A stretch of 14,237 bases of DNA from Syntrophaceae bacterium (GTDB lineage: Bacteria > Desulfobacterota > Desulfomonilia > Desulfomonilales > Desulfomonilaceae): NCBI GenBank assembly GCA_014874425.1, contig JACWAG010000025.1, positions 1-14,237 of the forward strand, written 5' to 3'. The translations under genes were made by a program, and so were the position numbers. Within the stretch, counting starts at the first letter, position 1. Every line of letters starts with the position of its first letter. Below, in pieces: positions 1 through 6,864 of the stretch. The notes beneath the pieces were generated by a model. That model saw only the letters and a program-made list of their open reading frames with translations, did no database searches and was not told where the DNA came from.

Positions 1-114
1 GCCGTAATCGTGGCTTAGTTTTTCAAATTTTATCTTCGGCCCATCTGCCGGACAGAGGCTGGAAACCGACAGCGCAAGAAAGATCGACAAAACAAGTTCG
101 ACCCAAACTTTCAT
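1..114 (-). CDS. Exported protein, N-terminal fragment, DUF1573-like
   Basis: The first 38 codons of a minus-strand gene run off the left edge of the window. The ATG at 112-114 is preceded by a full AAGGAGG ribosome binding site (120-126) five bases away, which makes this start convincing. The peptide begins with a Sec-type signal sequence (Met-Lys, then a hydrophobic stretch of about 14 residues, then a small-residue region around Ser-Ser-Leu-Cys-Pro-Ala). After it comes Ile-Lys-Phe-Glu-Lys-Leu-Ser-His-Asp-Tyr-Gly. That resembles the opening strand of DUF1573 domains, which typically read Phe-x-x-x-x-x-Asp-Phe-Gly; these are periplasmic Ig-like domains of unknown role. The gene and its export are well supported; the family name rests on about ten residues and is tentative. 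A cysteine lies near the end of the signal, but the local sequence (Ser-Leu-Cys) is not a good lipobox. Confidence 0.7.
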   Translation of the reverse strand, partial: MKVWVELVLSIFLALSVSSLCPADGPKIKFEKLSHDYG

Positions 115-151
115 ATTAACCTCCTTACTTGACCCACGATGATGATCCCAT

Positions 152-164
152 TTGATTGAATCAA
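152..164. repeat. Inverted repeat TTGATT-G-AATCAA
   Basis: A perfect 6-base inverted repeat with a one-base centre lies 38 bases upstream of the DUF1573-like start codon, in its 5' leader or promoter. The shape fits a dimeric repressor site, but a single copy this short and AT-rich can occur by chance. No matching second copy was seen in the window. Confidence 0.35.
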
Positions 165-341
165 GGATCTTCTAGGGTCTCACACAGTGGGTCCACAAAA
201 AACCAACAGCGCTGATTACGCGCCGCTGATTCTTATAGAGACTTTTTCTAGCCCATACATCAAAACATAATTTCTTTCAACCAAACTGTTTTTCTTGCTA
301 TCCAAATCCCAACCAACTATCAGGACCATTGTAATTATTTG

Positions 342-353
342 TAATGCGCATTA
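342..353. promoter_or_regulatory. Perfect 12-base palindrome overlapping a candidate tatB promoter
   Basis: TAATGC/GCATTA is a gapless perfect palindrome. It overlaps the -10 hexamer (TAATAT, 352-357) of one of the two sigma70-like candidates (TTGTAA at 329-334, 17-base spacer) upstream of the tatA/tatB-type gene. A bound protein there would block transcription initiation. The palindrome is read directly; the promoter and operator roles are inferred. Confidence 0.35.
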
Positions 354-502
354 ATATTTGTTTGATAACTTGTTACGAGTTCGATTATTAAACGGTCCAA
401 ATATGTATCTTCAATTTCTCAGATTACAACGACCGACTTTGCCCTGCGGAGTTTTTGCGGGCAGTCATTCCATTAATGATCCGTTGAAAATGGAGTTGTT
501 TC

Positions 503-928
503 GTGTTCGGTATTTCTATGTATGAACTTGGTCTAATAGCTCTGATTGGGTTAATATTTCTAGGACCCCGTCAATTAACTGAAACAGCGAAAGTTGTTGG
601 GAAGATGGTTCGTGAACTTCAAAGAATGGCCTCTGATGTGCAAAAATCTATAGATTTTGACCTTGATTCCCCGACTACACCATCTTCCGCCTCTTCATAT
701 AATTATAACGCTGACAAATTCGTCGCAACTGCTCCTCCGGCGCATGGTCAGGATAAAGACTTGAAAATAAATGAAGGCGAGAAATTGGGACCGGATTTTT
801 ATGCTGAACTTTTGGCTAGTTCTGCGGAGCCGGAACCTTTGGCCACAAAAGACCCTGTTGAACCGAAACAAGAAGCGAAAGAAGATAAGCCCGAAGGAAA
901 GATTGCTCAGACAGGGTCCCCATCTTAA
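503..928 (+). CDS. tatB: Twin-arginine translocase subunit, TatA/TatB family (TatB-like)
   Basis: This is a 141-residue inner-membrane protein of the Tat pathway, which exports folded proteins. The start is GTG at 503, with a GGAG ribosome binding site at 492-495. The N-terminus has the family layout: a short periplasmic segment with Glu8, one transmembrane helix (about residues 8-21), the hinge Leu-Gly-Pro-Arg (20-23), then an amphipathic helix rich in Lys, Arg and Glu (about 26-52). After residue 55 the tail is low-complexity, rich in Ser, Pro, Lys and Glu, and probably disordered. The hinge Leu-Gly-Pro and the long charged tail favour TatB over TatA, but the two cannot be separated with certainty here. 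No tatC lies nearby on the visible side. The gene converges with the Nudix gene, 12 bases apart, with no clear terminator between. Confidence 0.85.
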   Translation: MFGISMYELGLIALIGLIFLGPRQLTETAKVVGKMVRELQRMASDVQKSIDFDLDSPTTPSSASSYNYNADKFVATAPPAHGQDKDLKINEGEKLGPDFYAELLASSAEPEPLATKDPVEPKQEAKEDKPEGKIAQTGSPS

Positions 929-940
929 AGAAGTTTAGCT

Positions 941-1498
941 TCATTCGGCGAACAAATTGTATAAACCCAGCGCGGCGATCATGATCCCGCAAGTTATCTT
1001 CCCATCGCGAATATACTCTTTTAGCTTGTTTAGAGGCGCCAAAATTGTTTCAAGTTCTTCCGTCTCGTCAGGATTGAGTTCTCCGGAGAAAGTGGCGTTT
1101 TCAGCCAGGTACACATAGAATTTGTTATTGAAGATTGCGGGAAACGGATGCATCCATCCGAGCAGTTTAAGAGAAGGCGCTACAAATCCTGTTTCTTCAA
1201 CCAGTTCCTCTGCAGCGCTCTTTAGGGGTGTCTGTCCGTCTTTGACAAGACCACCGGGAAGTTCCAACGACAATTCACGTATCCCATGCCTGAACTGATT
1301 AACCAGGACCACTTCCTGATCGTTAGTTATCGCTACTACCGCCACCCAGTCAGGCGATTTCAGCACCTGAAACTCATGAGAGTTCCCTGTCCGTGGAGAT
1401 TTGCAAGTATCTATTTTTACTGAAAACAAATGGTACTGACGGTCTTCTCTCGAGTTTAGAAGTTCCCAATATAGGTCTTGATTTGGAGAGTTTTTCAT
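941..1498 (-). CDS. Nudix hydrolase, ADP-ribose pyrophosphatase-like
   Basis: A 185-residue Nudix hydrolase. Such enzymes cleave nucleoside diphosphate derivatives; the segment Asn-Gln-Phe-Arg (67-70) followed by Leu-Glu-Leu-Pro-Gly-Gly (78-83) is typical of the ADP-ribose/NDP-sugar pyrophosphatase branch. The Nudix box spans residues 83-105 with correct spacing and ends Glu98-Leu-Val-Glu101-Glu102-Thr-Gly104-Phe, so the metal-binding glutamates are present. Two box positions depart from the consensus: the first Glu is Gln89 and the usual Arg before the catalytic Glu is Glu97. The ATG start has a GGA-type ribosome binding site about 8 bases upstream. It lies 10 bases downstream of the QueG-like gene and is probably co-transcribed with it. 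The substrate cannot be told from sequence. Confidence 0.88.
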   Translation of the reverse strand: MKNSPNQDLYWELLNSREDRQYHLFSVKIDTCKSPRTGNSHEFQVLKSPDWVAVVAITNDQEVVLVNQFRHGIRELSLELPGGLVKDGQTPLKSAAEELVEETGFVAPSLKLLGWMHPFPAIFNNKFYVYLAENATFSGELNPDETEELETILAPLNKLKEYIRDGKITCGIMIAALGLYNLFAE

Positions 1499-1508
1499 TC
1501 AATGGGTC

Positions 1509-2246
1509 CTAAGATCTAAAATTGAGTGGTTGTTCGAACTCTTTTACTTTCCTTTTACGAGTCTTGCCCCACGGACAAGCTCGAATGCACACCCCGCAGA
1601 TCGGGCTTTCAATAAATGGCCTACTTGAATTTTCAAGGACCCGGGCTAAACACCGATCAAAATGTATAGCTTCATCCCTGCTGGAATAATGCGAACTTGT
1701 GTTAACATTTTTTATTGCGCCAACAGGGCAAGCATCCGAGCATAAAGAGCATCTGCCGCACCGGTTTTTCTGCGGATGATCTGGCTTTATAGCCGCGTCT
1801 GTTAATATTGTGGCGAGTCTTATACGTGGTCCAAAATCCTGACTGATCACAAGAAGGCTCTTGCCCTGCCAACCCAATCCGGCGGCTATTGCCACGGCTT
1901 TGTGAGAAATGTATGAGGTCCAATTCTCCTTGTCTAAAAGTTGGGATGCGGGGATAGGAAGAGTCTTGGAGCCTCTCGCCTGGATATACTGAGAAACCCT
2001 GAGCGCAATATCATCCAACAGAAGATTGGTTTTCAAATAGTGCTGCTGGTAAATAGGGGTCGGTCTATCCTCAATTGCATCCAGCACGCCGTCAGCCAAT
2101 CTTACACCGATGCTGACGGCTCTACGATAACCTTTCAATAAATCAACCGGCTCGGTTTGGATGCCATCGAGAAGAGCCAAATCCGCAATCCCGACCAAGT
2201 CGGCCCCGCATTGACGCGCAAAATCTTTTACCTGATAACTATTCAC
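1509..2246 (-). CDS. QueG-like double [4Fe-4S] cluster protein (COG1600-type), short form
   Basis: A 245-residue cytoplasmic iron-sulfur protein resembling epoxyqueuosine reductase. The central part contains Gly-Leu-Gly-Trp-Gln-Gly-Lys-Ser (123-130) followed by Phe-Gly-Pro and Ile-Leu-Thr-Asp, the layout seen in QueG. A bacterial-ferredoxin-like module follows, with eight cysteines: C163, C166, C169, C173 (Cys-x2-Cys-x2-Cys-x3-Cys-Pro) and C199, C217, C220, C224, enough for two [4Fe-4S] clusters. True QueG proteins are about 350-390 residues and carry a C-terminal HEAT-like region; this protein stops about 20 residues after the last cysteine. It may therefore be a relative with a different substrate, and the symbol queG is withheld. 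The start is GTG at 2246, with GAGGAGG at 2251-2257. It is followed 10 bases later by the Nudix gene. Confidence 0.8.
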   Translation of the reverse strand: MNSYQVKDFARQCGADLVGIADLALLDGIQTEPVDLLKGYRRAVSIGVRLADGVLDAIEDRPTPIYQQHYLKTNLLLDDIALRVSQYIQARGSKTLPIPASQLLDKENWTSYISHKAVAIAAGLGWQGKSLLVISQDFGPRIRLATILTDAAIKPDHPQKNRCGRCSLCSDACPVGAIKNVNTSSHYSSRDEAIHFDRCLARVLENSSRPFIESPICGVCIRACPWGKTRKRKVKEFEQPLNFRS

Positions 2247-2341
2247 GACCCCTCCTCAATTTTCACATCGATTAGAAGAAGGAAACCCAATTATCTAAGG
2301 ACAAGCTTTGATTCACTGGAGTACCACAAGACATAAGATTT

Positions 2342-3166
2342 TTAATCGTCCAATGTCAAGATTCGGAGCAAATCGTCATGAATAAAAGTGTTTGTGGCGA
2401 CAATGCTGGGGCTCCGTAGTTCCATTGAACCCCCATACCTGTCTGTTACCTTCCCACCAGCTTCCTGCGCCAAGATCATCCCTGCCATGAAATCCCATGG
2501 TTTGAGTTTTAACTCCCAGAAGCCATCCAACCGGCCACAGGCCACCCAAGCAAGATCCAAAGCAGCGGAACCTGATCTTCTAATTCCCTGGACCTTTGGT
2601 GTCACCTGACAGAATTCTTTGATATTGTTAACCGTCGCTTTGGCTTTATCATAAGGAAAGCCAGTCCCGACAATGGACCTGTATAAATTGTCACCTTGTG
2701 TAACGCTGATCGCGTCTCCATTCAGAAACGCGCCACCACAGTGGTAAGCCCAAAACATTTCTTGACGTATTGGATCAAAAACGACACCGGCCTTGATGAT
2801 GTTGTCTTCCATAAAGCCTATTGAAACTCCAAAATGAGGATAAGAATGAGAAAAGTTTACCGTTCCGTCCAATGGGTCAACAATCCATAAGAACCTGGAC
2901 CCGGTGATCTCGGTTTCTGTTTCTTCGGTTAAGATGTCGTGATTGGGAAATGATCTCCGTAATTGATTCATGATGAAATGCTCAGACGCTTTGTCAGCGT
3001 CGGTTACTATATCAATCCCGGTTGGATCTTCATCCTTTGATTGTACCTCGAAACAGCCCTGAAAATATGAGGCCACTATCGCCCCGGCTTCAGAGGCCAA
3101 ATCTTTCATGAATTTCATTATTTCTGTAGAGTCTGTTGATAAAGTCATAGGGTTCGGTTTTCTCAT
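2342..3166 (-). CDS. Inositol monophosphatase family protein (SuhB-like)
   Basis: A 274-residue Mg-dependent sugar-phosphate phosphatase of the inositol monophosphatase / FBPase fold. Family signatures appear in order: Ile-Val-Thr-Asp-Ala-Asp-Lys (53-59), Glu81-Glu82 after Leu-Thr, Trp-Ile-Val-Asp97-Pro-Leu-Asp100-Gly-Thr (first metal-binding motif) and Trp224-Asp225 near Ala-Gly-Met with Glu-Ala-Gly-Gly downstream (second motif). All expected metal ligands are visible and the length is normal. The ATG overlaps the xseA stop codon as ATGA, so translation is probably coupled; a second Met at residue 7 is a less likely start. Inositol-1-phosphate, fructose-1,6-bisphosphate and histidinol phosphate are all possible substrates, and sequence alone does not choose. 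The 95 bases between it and the next gene (2247-2341) show no clear terminator. Confidence 0.93.
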   Translation of the reverse strand: MRKPNPMTLSTDSTEIMKFMKDLASEAGAIVASYFQGCFEVQSKDEDPTGIDIVTDADKASEHFIMNQLRRSFPNHDILTEETETEITGSRFLWIVDPLDGTVNFSHSYPHFGVSIGFMEDNIIKAGVVFDPIRQEMFWAYHCGGAFLNGDAISVTQGDNLYRSIVGTGFPYDKAKATVNNIKEFCQVTPKVQGIRRSGSAALDLAWVACGRLDGFWELKLKPWDFMAGMILAQEAGGKVTDRYGGSMELRSPSIVATNTFIHDDLLRILTLDD

Positions 3167-4530
3167 TTCCTTAGAATTTCACGGTTTATTGGAATCAAAT
3201 CAGATGTTATGACGCGTGAAATAATTTCACCATCAGAAACAAGGGTCCGAATTTCATCTCCAGACATAACGGTTTTTGATTCCCGCACCACGGATCCGTC
3301 AATTTTCCTAAAAGTTATGGAATAGCCTCGCGAAAGGACTTTGAACGGGCTTAGAGCGTCAAGCCGAGCGCTCAACCCGGTTAAACTATTTTTGGACTCT
3401 TCCAAAGATAGTTTTATTGATCTTTCTAGCCGGCTGGAAAGTCCTTTACTAGCTTCAATTGACAACATGAGACATCTCTTGAGTATTTCGGGCCGCAACC
3501 TCCCTGACATCGTTTCCAGATCTCTACGTACTGAGGTGATGATTCTCAGCGAACTCTTCCTCATCCTTCCGAGAAAATCCTCAAATTTGGATCTTTCTTC
3601 CTCAATTCTACGCATCGGATACTGGAAAGCGCGTGTAAGCTCATCAAGGTATTGCGCATTTCGTGTAAGGTGGTTCAACATAGCATTTTTCAGTCTTGCA
3701 ACCATGTGAGAGATGGTATCCCAAGTTTCTTCATCGTCCGGGGCTATGAGTTCCGCTGCTGCAGATGGAGTTGAAGCGCGAAGGTCAGCGGCAAGATCAG
3801 AAAGCGTGAAATCGGTTTCATGGCCCACCGCGCTCACTATTGGAACCGGACAGGAAGCGATGGCCCGAACTACCCTCTCATCATTGAAAGCCCACAGATC
3901 TTCTATTGAACCGCCACCTCTCCCGATTATTATGGCCTCCGGAACGCCACAAATTATGAGCCTTCCAAGCGCGGCGACTATTTCATCCGGAGCTTTGTCC
4001 CCTTGTACGGAAGTCGGACTAACCAGTATGTTGATTCCTGGCGACCGTCTCTTAATGATTCGAATGATGTCACGAACAGCCGCTCCTGTCGCTGAGGTGA
4101 CAACCCCCACATTGTGGGGTCTTTTGGGTAACAGTCTTTTTCGAGAAACATCGAACAAACCCTCTGCCGCAAGCTTCGCTTTGAGCTGTTCAAGGGCAAG
4201 CATCAGACCACCGAGCCCCGCGGGTTCCACAGTTTCTACGATGAGCTGGTACTCTCCTCTAGGGCTATAGACATTGACCCGTCCCCATGCAAGGATTTTG
4301 AGACCGTCTTCAAGTTTGAATTTTAGAGATCTGTTCTGGTTCTTGAACATTACGGATCTCAGTTGAGAGCTTTCATCCTTGAGTGTGAAATAGGCGTGGC
4401 CGGAAGGGGCCCGTTTGAAGTTAGAAATTTCACCCTGGACCCATACGGAGGGAAATGTTCCTTCGAGGACTTTTCGGATTTCTTCGGTGAGTTCCGTTAC
4501 CGTGAGTATCTTGCGTTCATTAAATTCCAA
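3163..4530 (-). CDS. xseA: Exodeoxyribonuclease VII large subunit
   Basis: A 455-residue catalytic subunit of exonuclease VII, which degrades single-stranded DNA into oligonucleotides during repair. The N-terminal OB-fold (about 8-105) includes Val-Gln-Gly-Glu-Ile-Ser-Asn-Phe and Gly-His-Ala-Tyr-Phe-Thr-Leu-Lys-Asp. The catalytic region has Val-Val-Thr-Ser-Ala-Thr-Gly-Ala (143-150), Gly-Arg-Gly-Gly-Gly-Ser-Ile-Glu-Asp-Leu-Trp (203-213) and Ser-Ala-Val-Gly-His-Glu-Thr-Asp (233-240). A charged helical, coiled-coil-like region covers about 265-400. The start is TTG at 4530: no ATG or GTG lies between it and an in-frame stop upstream. A weak AAGG sits 10 bases before it. It lies 40 bases after trmFO. 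The small subunit gene xseB, often next to xseA, is absent here; the next gene is the phosphatase, overlapping by 4 bases. Confidence 0.96.
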   Translation of the reverse strand: MEFNERKILTVTELTEEIRKVLEGTFPSVWVQGEISNFKRAPSGHAYFTLKDESSQLRSVMFKNQNRSLKFKLEDGLKILAWGRVNVYSPRGEYQLIVETVEPAGLGGLMLALEQLKAKLAAEGLFDVSRKRLLPKRPHNVGVVTSATGAAVRDIIRIIKRRSPGINILVSPTSVQGDKAPDEIVAALGRLIICGVPEAIIIGRGGGSIEDLWAFNDERVVRAIASCPVPIVSAVGHETDFTLSDLAADLRASTPSAAAELIAPDDEETWDTISHMVARLKNAMLNHLTRNAQYLDELTRAFQYPMRRIEEERSKFEDFLGRMRKSSLRIITSVRRDLETMSGRLRPEILKRCLMLSIEASKGLSSRLERSIKLSLEESKNSLTGLSARLDALSPFKVLSRGYSITFRKIDGSVVRESKTVMSGDEIRTLVSDGEIISRVITSDLIPINREILRK

Positions 4531-4570
4531 TTTTATATGGCCTTAAAAAGGATTTCCGAATAGTGTTCTA

Positions 4571-5899
4571 TTAAGAAGCCGTCTTAGTCCAAAGGTTTTC
4601 AAGTTCAGTCTTCCAATTTTGGACCGCGCTTATGGCTATCGTCGCAATCTCTTCTTTTCTCGATTTTCTGGATTTACCTACATCTGATTTTATCATGCCA
4701 AAATTTATGTTCATGGGTTCATACTTCTTTTTCGGGATATCACGAGTGTGTTTTAGTAAGCCGCCAATCGCTGATTCAACAGGCGGAGCCGGGGGGATAA
4801 TTCCTTTCGAAATTAAGGCGCACATTAAACCAACCGCAAGCCCTGAGGCTGTAGATTCCACATAGCCTTCAACTCCGGTAATCTGACCGGCGAAGAAAAT
4901 GTTCGGGAAGGTTATTGCCCGTGAAAAATCGTCGAGTAAGGCAGGGGCGTCAATGTAAGTGTTCCTATGAATAGAGCCTAAACGAGCAAATAACGCCCGC
5001 TCCAATCCAGGAATCATACGAAAGACCCTTTCCTGCTCGGGATGAGTCATTTTAGTTTGAAAACCGACGAGGTTGTATAGGGTCCTGTCGCTATTTTCGG
5101 CCCTAAGTTGCACTACTGCGTGAGGTCTTTCCCCTGACTTCGGATCTACTAAACCTACAGGCTTCATTGGACCGAAGGCCAAAGTATCCATCCCTCGTAC
5201 AGCCAACTCCTCGATAGGTAGGCAACCTTCGAAATGCGGAACTTTTTCGAAAGAGTGAGGTTCTACCTTGTCTGCGTTTCTGATCTCGGACACAAATTTC
5301 TCGTAGAGGTCCCGATTCATGGGGGCGTTCAAATAATCGCCTTCACCCTCCTCATAACGTGAAGCCTGAAACAGGACATCCATATCCAGACTGTCTGTGT
5401 ATACAATTGGGGCAATTGCATCATAAAAATGAAGTCCAGATCCGCCAAGCGCTTCGACTATATTATCCGTGAGACCATCCGATGTGAGGGGTCCTGTAGC
5501 TATGATGACCATTTCGTCGCTGTCCTTCGGGACTTCATACAGTTCCCGTCGCACAACACTTATCTTGGGACAGCTTTCAATTTTCCTGGTAACATATTTT
5601 GAAAATTCTATTCTATCTACCGCCAGGGCCTTTCCCGCCGGAACGGAAGTGTTGTCCGCCGCCTCCAAAATGAGCGATCCCAGGACCCTAAGCTCTTGCT
5701 TGAGTATCCCTACGGCCGATTTAAGAGAATCAGACCTCAGGGAATTTGAACAAACGAGTTCTGCAAAGTCTTGGGAACTGTGCGCCGGCGAAAATCGCGC
5801 TGGCTTCATTTCGTACAATCTGACCGGTATATCAAAACTTGCCAAAGCCCATGCGGCTTCACACCCCGCAAGCCCTGCTCCGATAACTGTAATACTCAA
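4571..5899 (-). CDS. trmFO: Methylenetetrahydrofolate-tRNA-(uracil-5-)-methyltransferase TrmFO
   Basis: FAD- and folate-dependent enzyme making 5-methyluridine at position 54 of the tRNA T-loop, using methylenetetrahydrofolate and NAD(P)H. The N-terminus carries the FAD-binding Ile-Gly-Ala-Gly-Leu-Ala-Gly-Cys-Glu-Ala motif. It is followed by Tyr-Glu-Met-Lys-Pro and Leu-Val-Cys-Ser-Asn-Ser-Leu, all characteristic of the family. I place the start at TTG 5899, not the longer open frame from TTG 5938: GGGAG (5905-5909) sits five bases before it, and family members begin just ahead of the Ile-Thr-Val-Ile-Gly-Ala-Gly strand. With this start the protein has 442 residues and the Cys in Glu-Gly-Cys-Leu-Pro is residue 226. 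That matches the catalytic Cys226 known from the Bacillus subtilis enzyme; the second conserved Cys is residue 50. It lies between rlpA and xseA on the same strand. Confidence 0.95.
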   Translation of the reverse strand: MSITVIGAGLAGCEAAWALASFDIPVRLYEMKPARFSPAHSSQDFAELVCSNSLRSDSLKSAVGILKQELRVLGSLILEAADNTSVPAGKALAVDRIEFSKYVTRKIESCPKISVVRRELYEVPKDSDEMVIIATGPLTSDGLTDNIVEALGGSGLHFYDAIAPIVYTDSLDMDVLFQASRYEEGEGDYLNAPMNRDLYEKFVSEIRNADKVEPHSFEKVPHFEGCLPIEELAVRGMDTLAFGPMKPVGLVDPKSGERPHAVVQLRAENSDRTLYNLVGFQTKMTHPEQERVFRMIPGLERALFARLGSIHRNTYIDAPALLDDFSRAITFPNIFFAGQITGVEGYVESTASGLAVGLMCALISKGIIPPAPPVESAIGGLLKHTRDIPKKKYEPMNINFGMIKSDVGKSRKSRKEEIATIAISAVQNWKTELENLWTKTAS

Positions 5900-6003
5900 A
5901 TCAACTCCCAAAGTCTCACGAGAATTTCGGCGAAGCAAGTGTATAGCCGCACCCCCTTTTTTGCAACTCTTAGGATTTCAGGTCTTTGTTAAAACAAAAA
6001 CAG

Positions 6004-6564
6004 TTAGTTCCTGAGGAGGGCAAGGAAGCCTTTGTGATTTGACGCGTAATAAGGATTAGGAGATGTTGGCGGATACGCGATTTTAATACTTCTGCGGATT
6101 TTCTTCGCTGAAGCCAGCCGAATTTGAGTCCCTACTACTTCAAGTTTCACTGGAACCGTCCCGGGGGTTATCATGCCAAGATCACGAGCGGCGGCTAAAG
6201 ACATGTCAATCACTCTGTCTCCAACAAAAGGTCCCCGATCATTCACTCTGACTACGACATGTCTATTATTCTTTAAATTGGTCACCTTCAGTAGAGTGTT
6301 CAACGGCAGTTCACTGTGAGCCGCCGTTAATTGATTCATGTCATATATTTCACCTGAGGCTGTCTTCCGCCCATGAAAACCTGGGCCATACCAAGACGCT
6401 ACCCCATCTTGTTTGTACCCTACCTTTACGCATTTCATCGGATGGTAGGTCTTCCCGTATATTTCATAAGACCTGGAACGGTCAATTTTCACAAAACTTG
6501 GGCTTGAAGCGCAACCGCATAAAGAAACCACAAATAATATGAGCACTGACACGCGCCAAGACAT
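6004..6564 (-). CDS. rlpA: RlpA-like septal lipoprotein, double-psi beta-barrel domain
   Basis: A 186-residue lipoprotein with a signal peptide ending in Leu-Cys-Gly-Cys, so Cys18 is the likely lipidated residue. The double-psi beta-barrel (about 53-145) contains Gly-Val-Ala-Ser-Trp-Tyr-Gly-Pro-Gly-Phe-His-Gly, Thr-Ala-Ala-His83 and Val-Asn-Asp109-Arg-Gly-Pro-Phe. His83 and Asp109 match the residues needed for lytic transglycosylase activity in Pseudomonas RlpA, which cleaves peptidoglycan lacking stem peptides. The C-terminal SPOR domain of classical RlpA is missing: only about 40 residues follow the barrel. Septal targeting through SPOR is therefore not expected. The ATG at 6564 has only a weak AGAG upstream. 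A consensus-like promoter lies about 50 bases ahead, and rlpA is probably the first gene of the minus-strand series. Confidence 0.9.
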   Translation of the reverse strand: MSWRVSVLILFVVSLCGCASSPSFVKIDRSRSYEIYGKTYHPMKCVKVGYKQDGVASWYGPGFHGRKTASGEIYDMNQLTAAHSELPLNTLLKVTNLKNNRHVVVRVNDRGPFVGDRVIDMSLAAARDLGMITPGTVPVKLEVVGTQIRLASAKKIRRSIKIAYPPTSPNPYYASNHKGFLALLRN

Positions 6565-6616
6565 TGTGTTATTTTCTCTTTAATTACAGAGTAATAAAAC
6601 TTTTATATTAGATATA

Positions 6617-6645
6617 TTAATACCATAATTATCATTATATGTCAA
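6617..6645 (-). promoter_or_regulatory. Sigma70-type promoter for rlpA
   Basis: Read on the minus strand, a perfect TTGACA (-35, positions 6640-6645) is followed after exactly 17 bases by TATTAA (-10, positions 6617-6622). It stands about 50 bases before the rlpA ATG, in a strongly AT-rich context. The -35 match and the spacing are as expected for the housekeeping sigma factor; transcription from here is inferred. Confidence 0.6.
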
Positions 6646-6835
6646 TAACATGTTTGTATCATTGAATATAGTTAGTAAATATATCTGCATTTTGCTATTT
6701 ACATGACAATAAAAACGCGTTTTGGGGTATCGTCAGACCAATAGGATTCCGTTTAAAAGACCCTTGTATAGTTGCGAACTGAAAGCGCATTAGCAGACAG
6801 AGAAATCGGCCTATTGTGTGGACATCAAACGCCAG

Positions 6836-6864
6836 TTGACCTTGTAATCGGTGTCTGGTAGAAT
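6836..6864 (+). promoter_or_regulatory. Sigma70-type promoter for emrAB
   Basis: TTGACC (6836-6841), a 17-base spacer and TAGAAT (6859-6864) match the consensus at five of six positions in each hexamer. The start of transcription would fall near 6871, about 45 bases before the emrA start codon. The -10 end overlaps the inverted repeat described next, so the promoter is well placed for repression. Confidence 0.65.

Larger units (their letters stand above)
115..502. other. Divergent intergenic region with palindromes
   Basis: A 388-base non-coding stretch lies between the divergently transcribed DUF1573-like gene and the tatA/tatB-type gene. No credible ORF or structured RNA was recognised. 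It is AT-rich from about 230 to 480. It contains a perfect palindrome TAATGCGCATTA (342-353) and an odd palindrome TTGATT-G-AATCAA (152-164), listed separately. Two moderate sigma70-like candidates point towards tatB: TTGTAA (329-334), 17 bases, TAATAT (352-357); and TTGATA (362-367), 18 bases, TATTAA (386-391). Neither is strong enough to name as the promoter alone. Confidence 0.6.

Noticed and set aside
131..193. Distant inverted match GACCCAC (131-137) / GTGGGTC (187-193)
   Set aside because: Seven bases with a 49-base spacer is weak, has no T-run and no clear position relative to a promoter; chance is likely.
929..940. GAAG-TTTA-(G)CTTC mini-hairpin between tatB and the Nudix gene, considered as a bidirectional terminator
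   Set aside because: The stem is only four base pairs and lacks a T-run on either strand.
3713..4270. Open frame of 185 codons on the plus strand, opposite xseA
   Set aside because: It lies wholly antisense to a clear xseA. The translation is Ser/Pro/Ala-rich without any recognisable domain, and no ribosome binding site supports it.
5985..5998. Hairpin TTTGTT-AA-AACAAA after rlpA, considered as a terminator
   Set aside because: The stem is almost pure A/T with a two-base loop and would not be stable; transcription into trmFO probably continues.
5469..6014. Open frame of 181 codons on the plus strand, opposite trmFO
   Set aside because: It is antisense to the well-conserved TrmFO N-terminus and has no domain or plausible start context; a by-product of codon use on the other strand.
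6739..6816. CAATAGG / CCTATTG inverted match upstream of emrA
   Set aside because: Seven bases with a 64-base spacer and no relation to the promoter elements; not distinguishable from chance.
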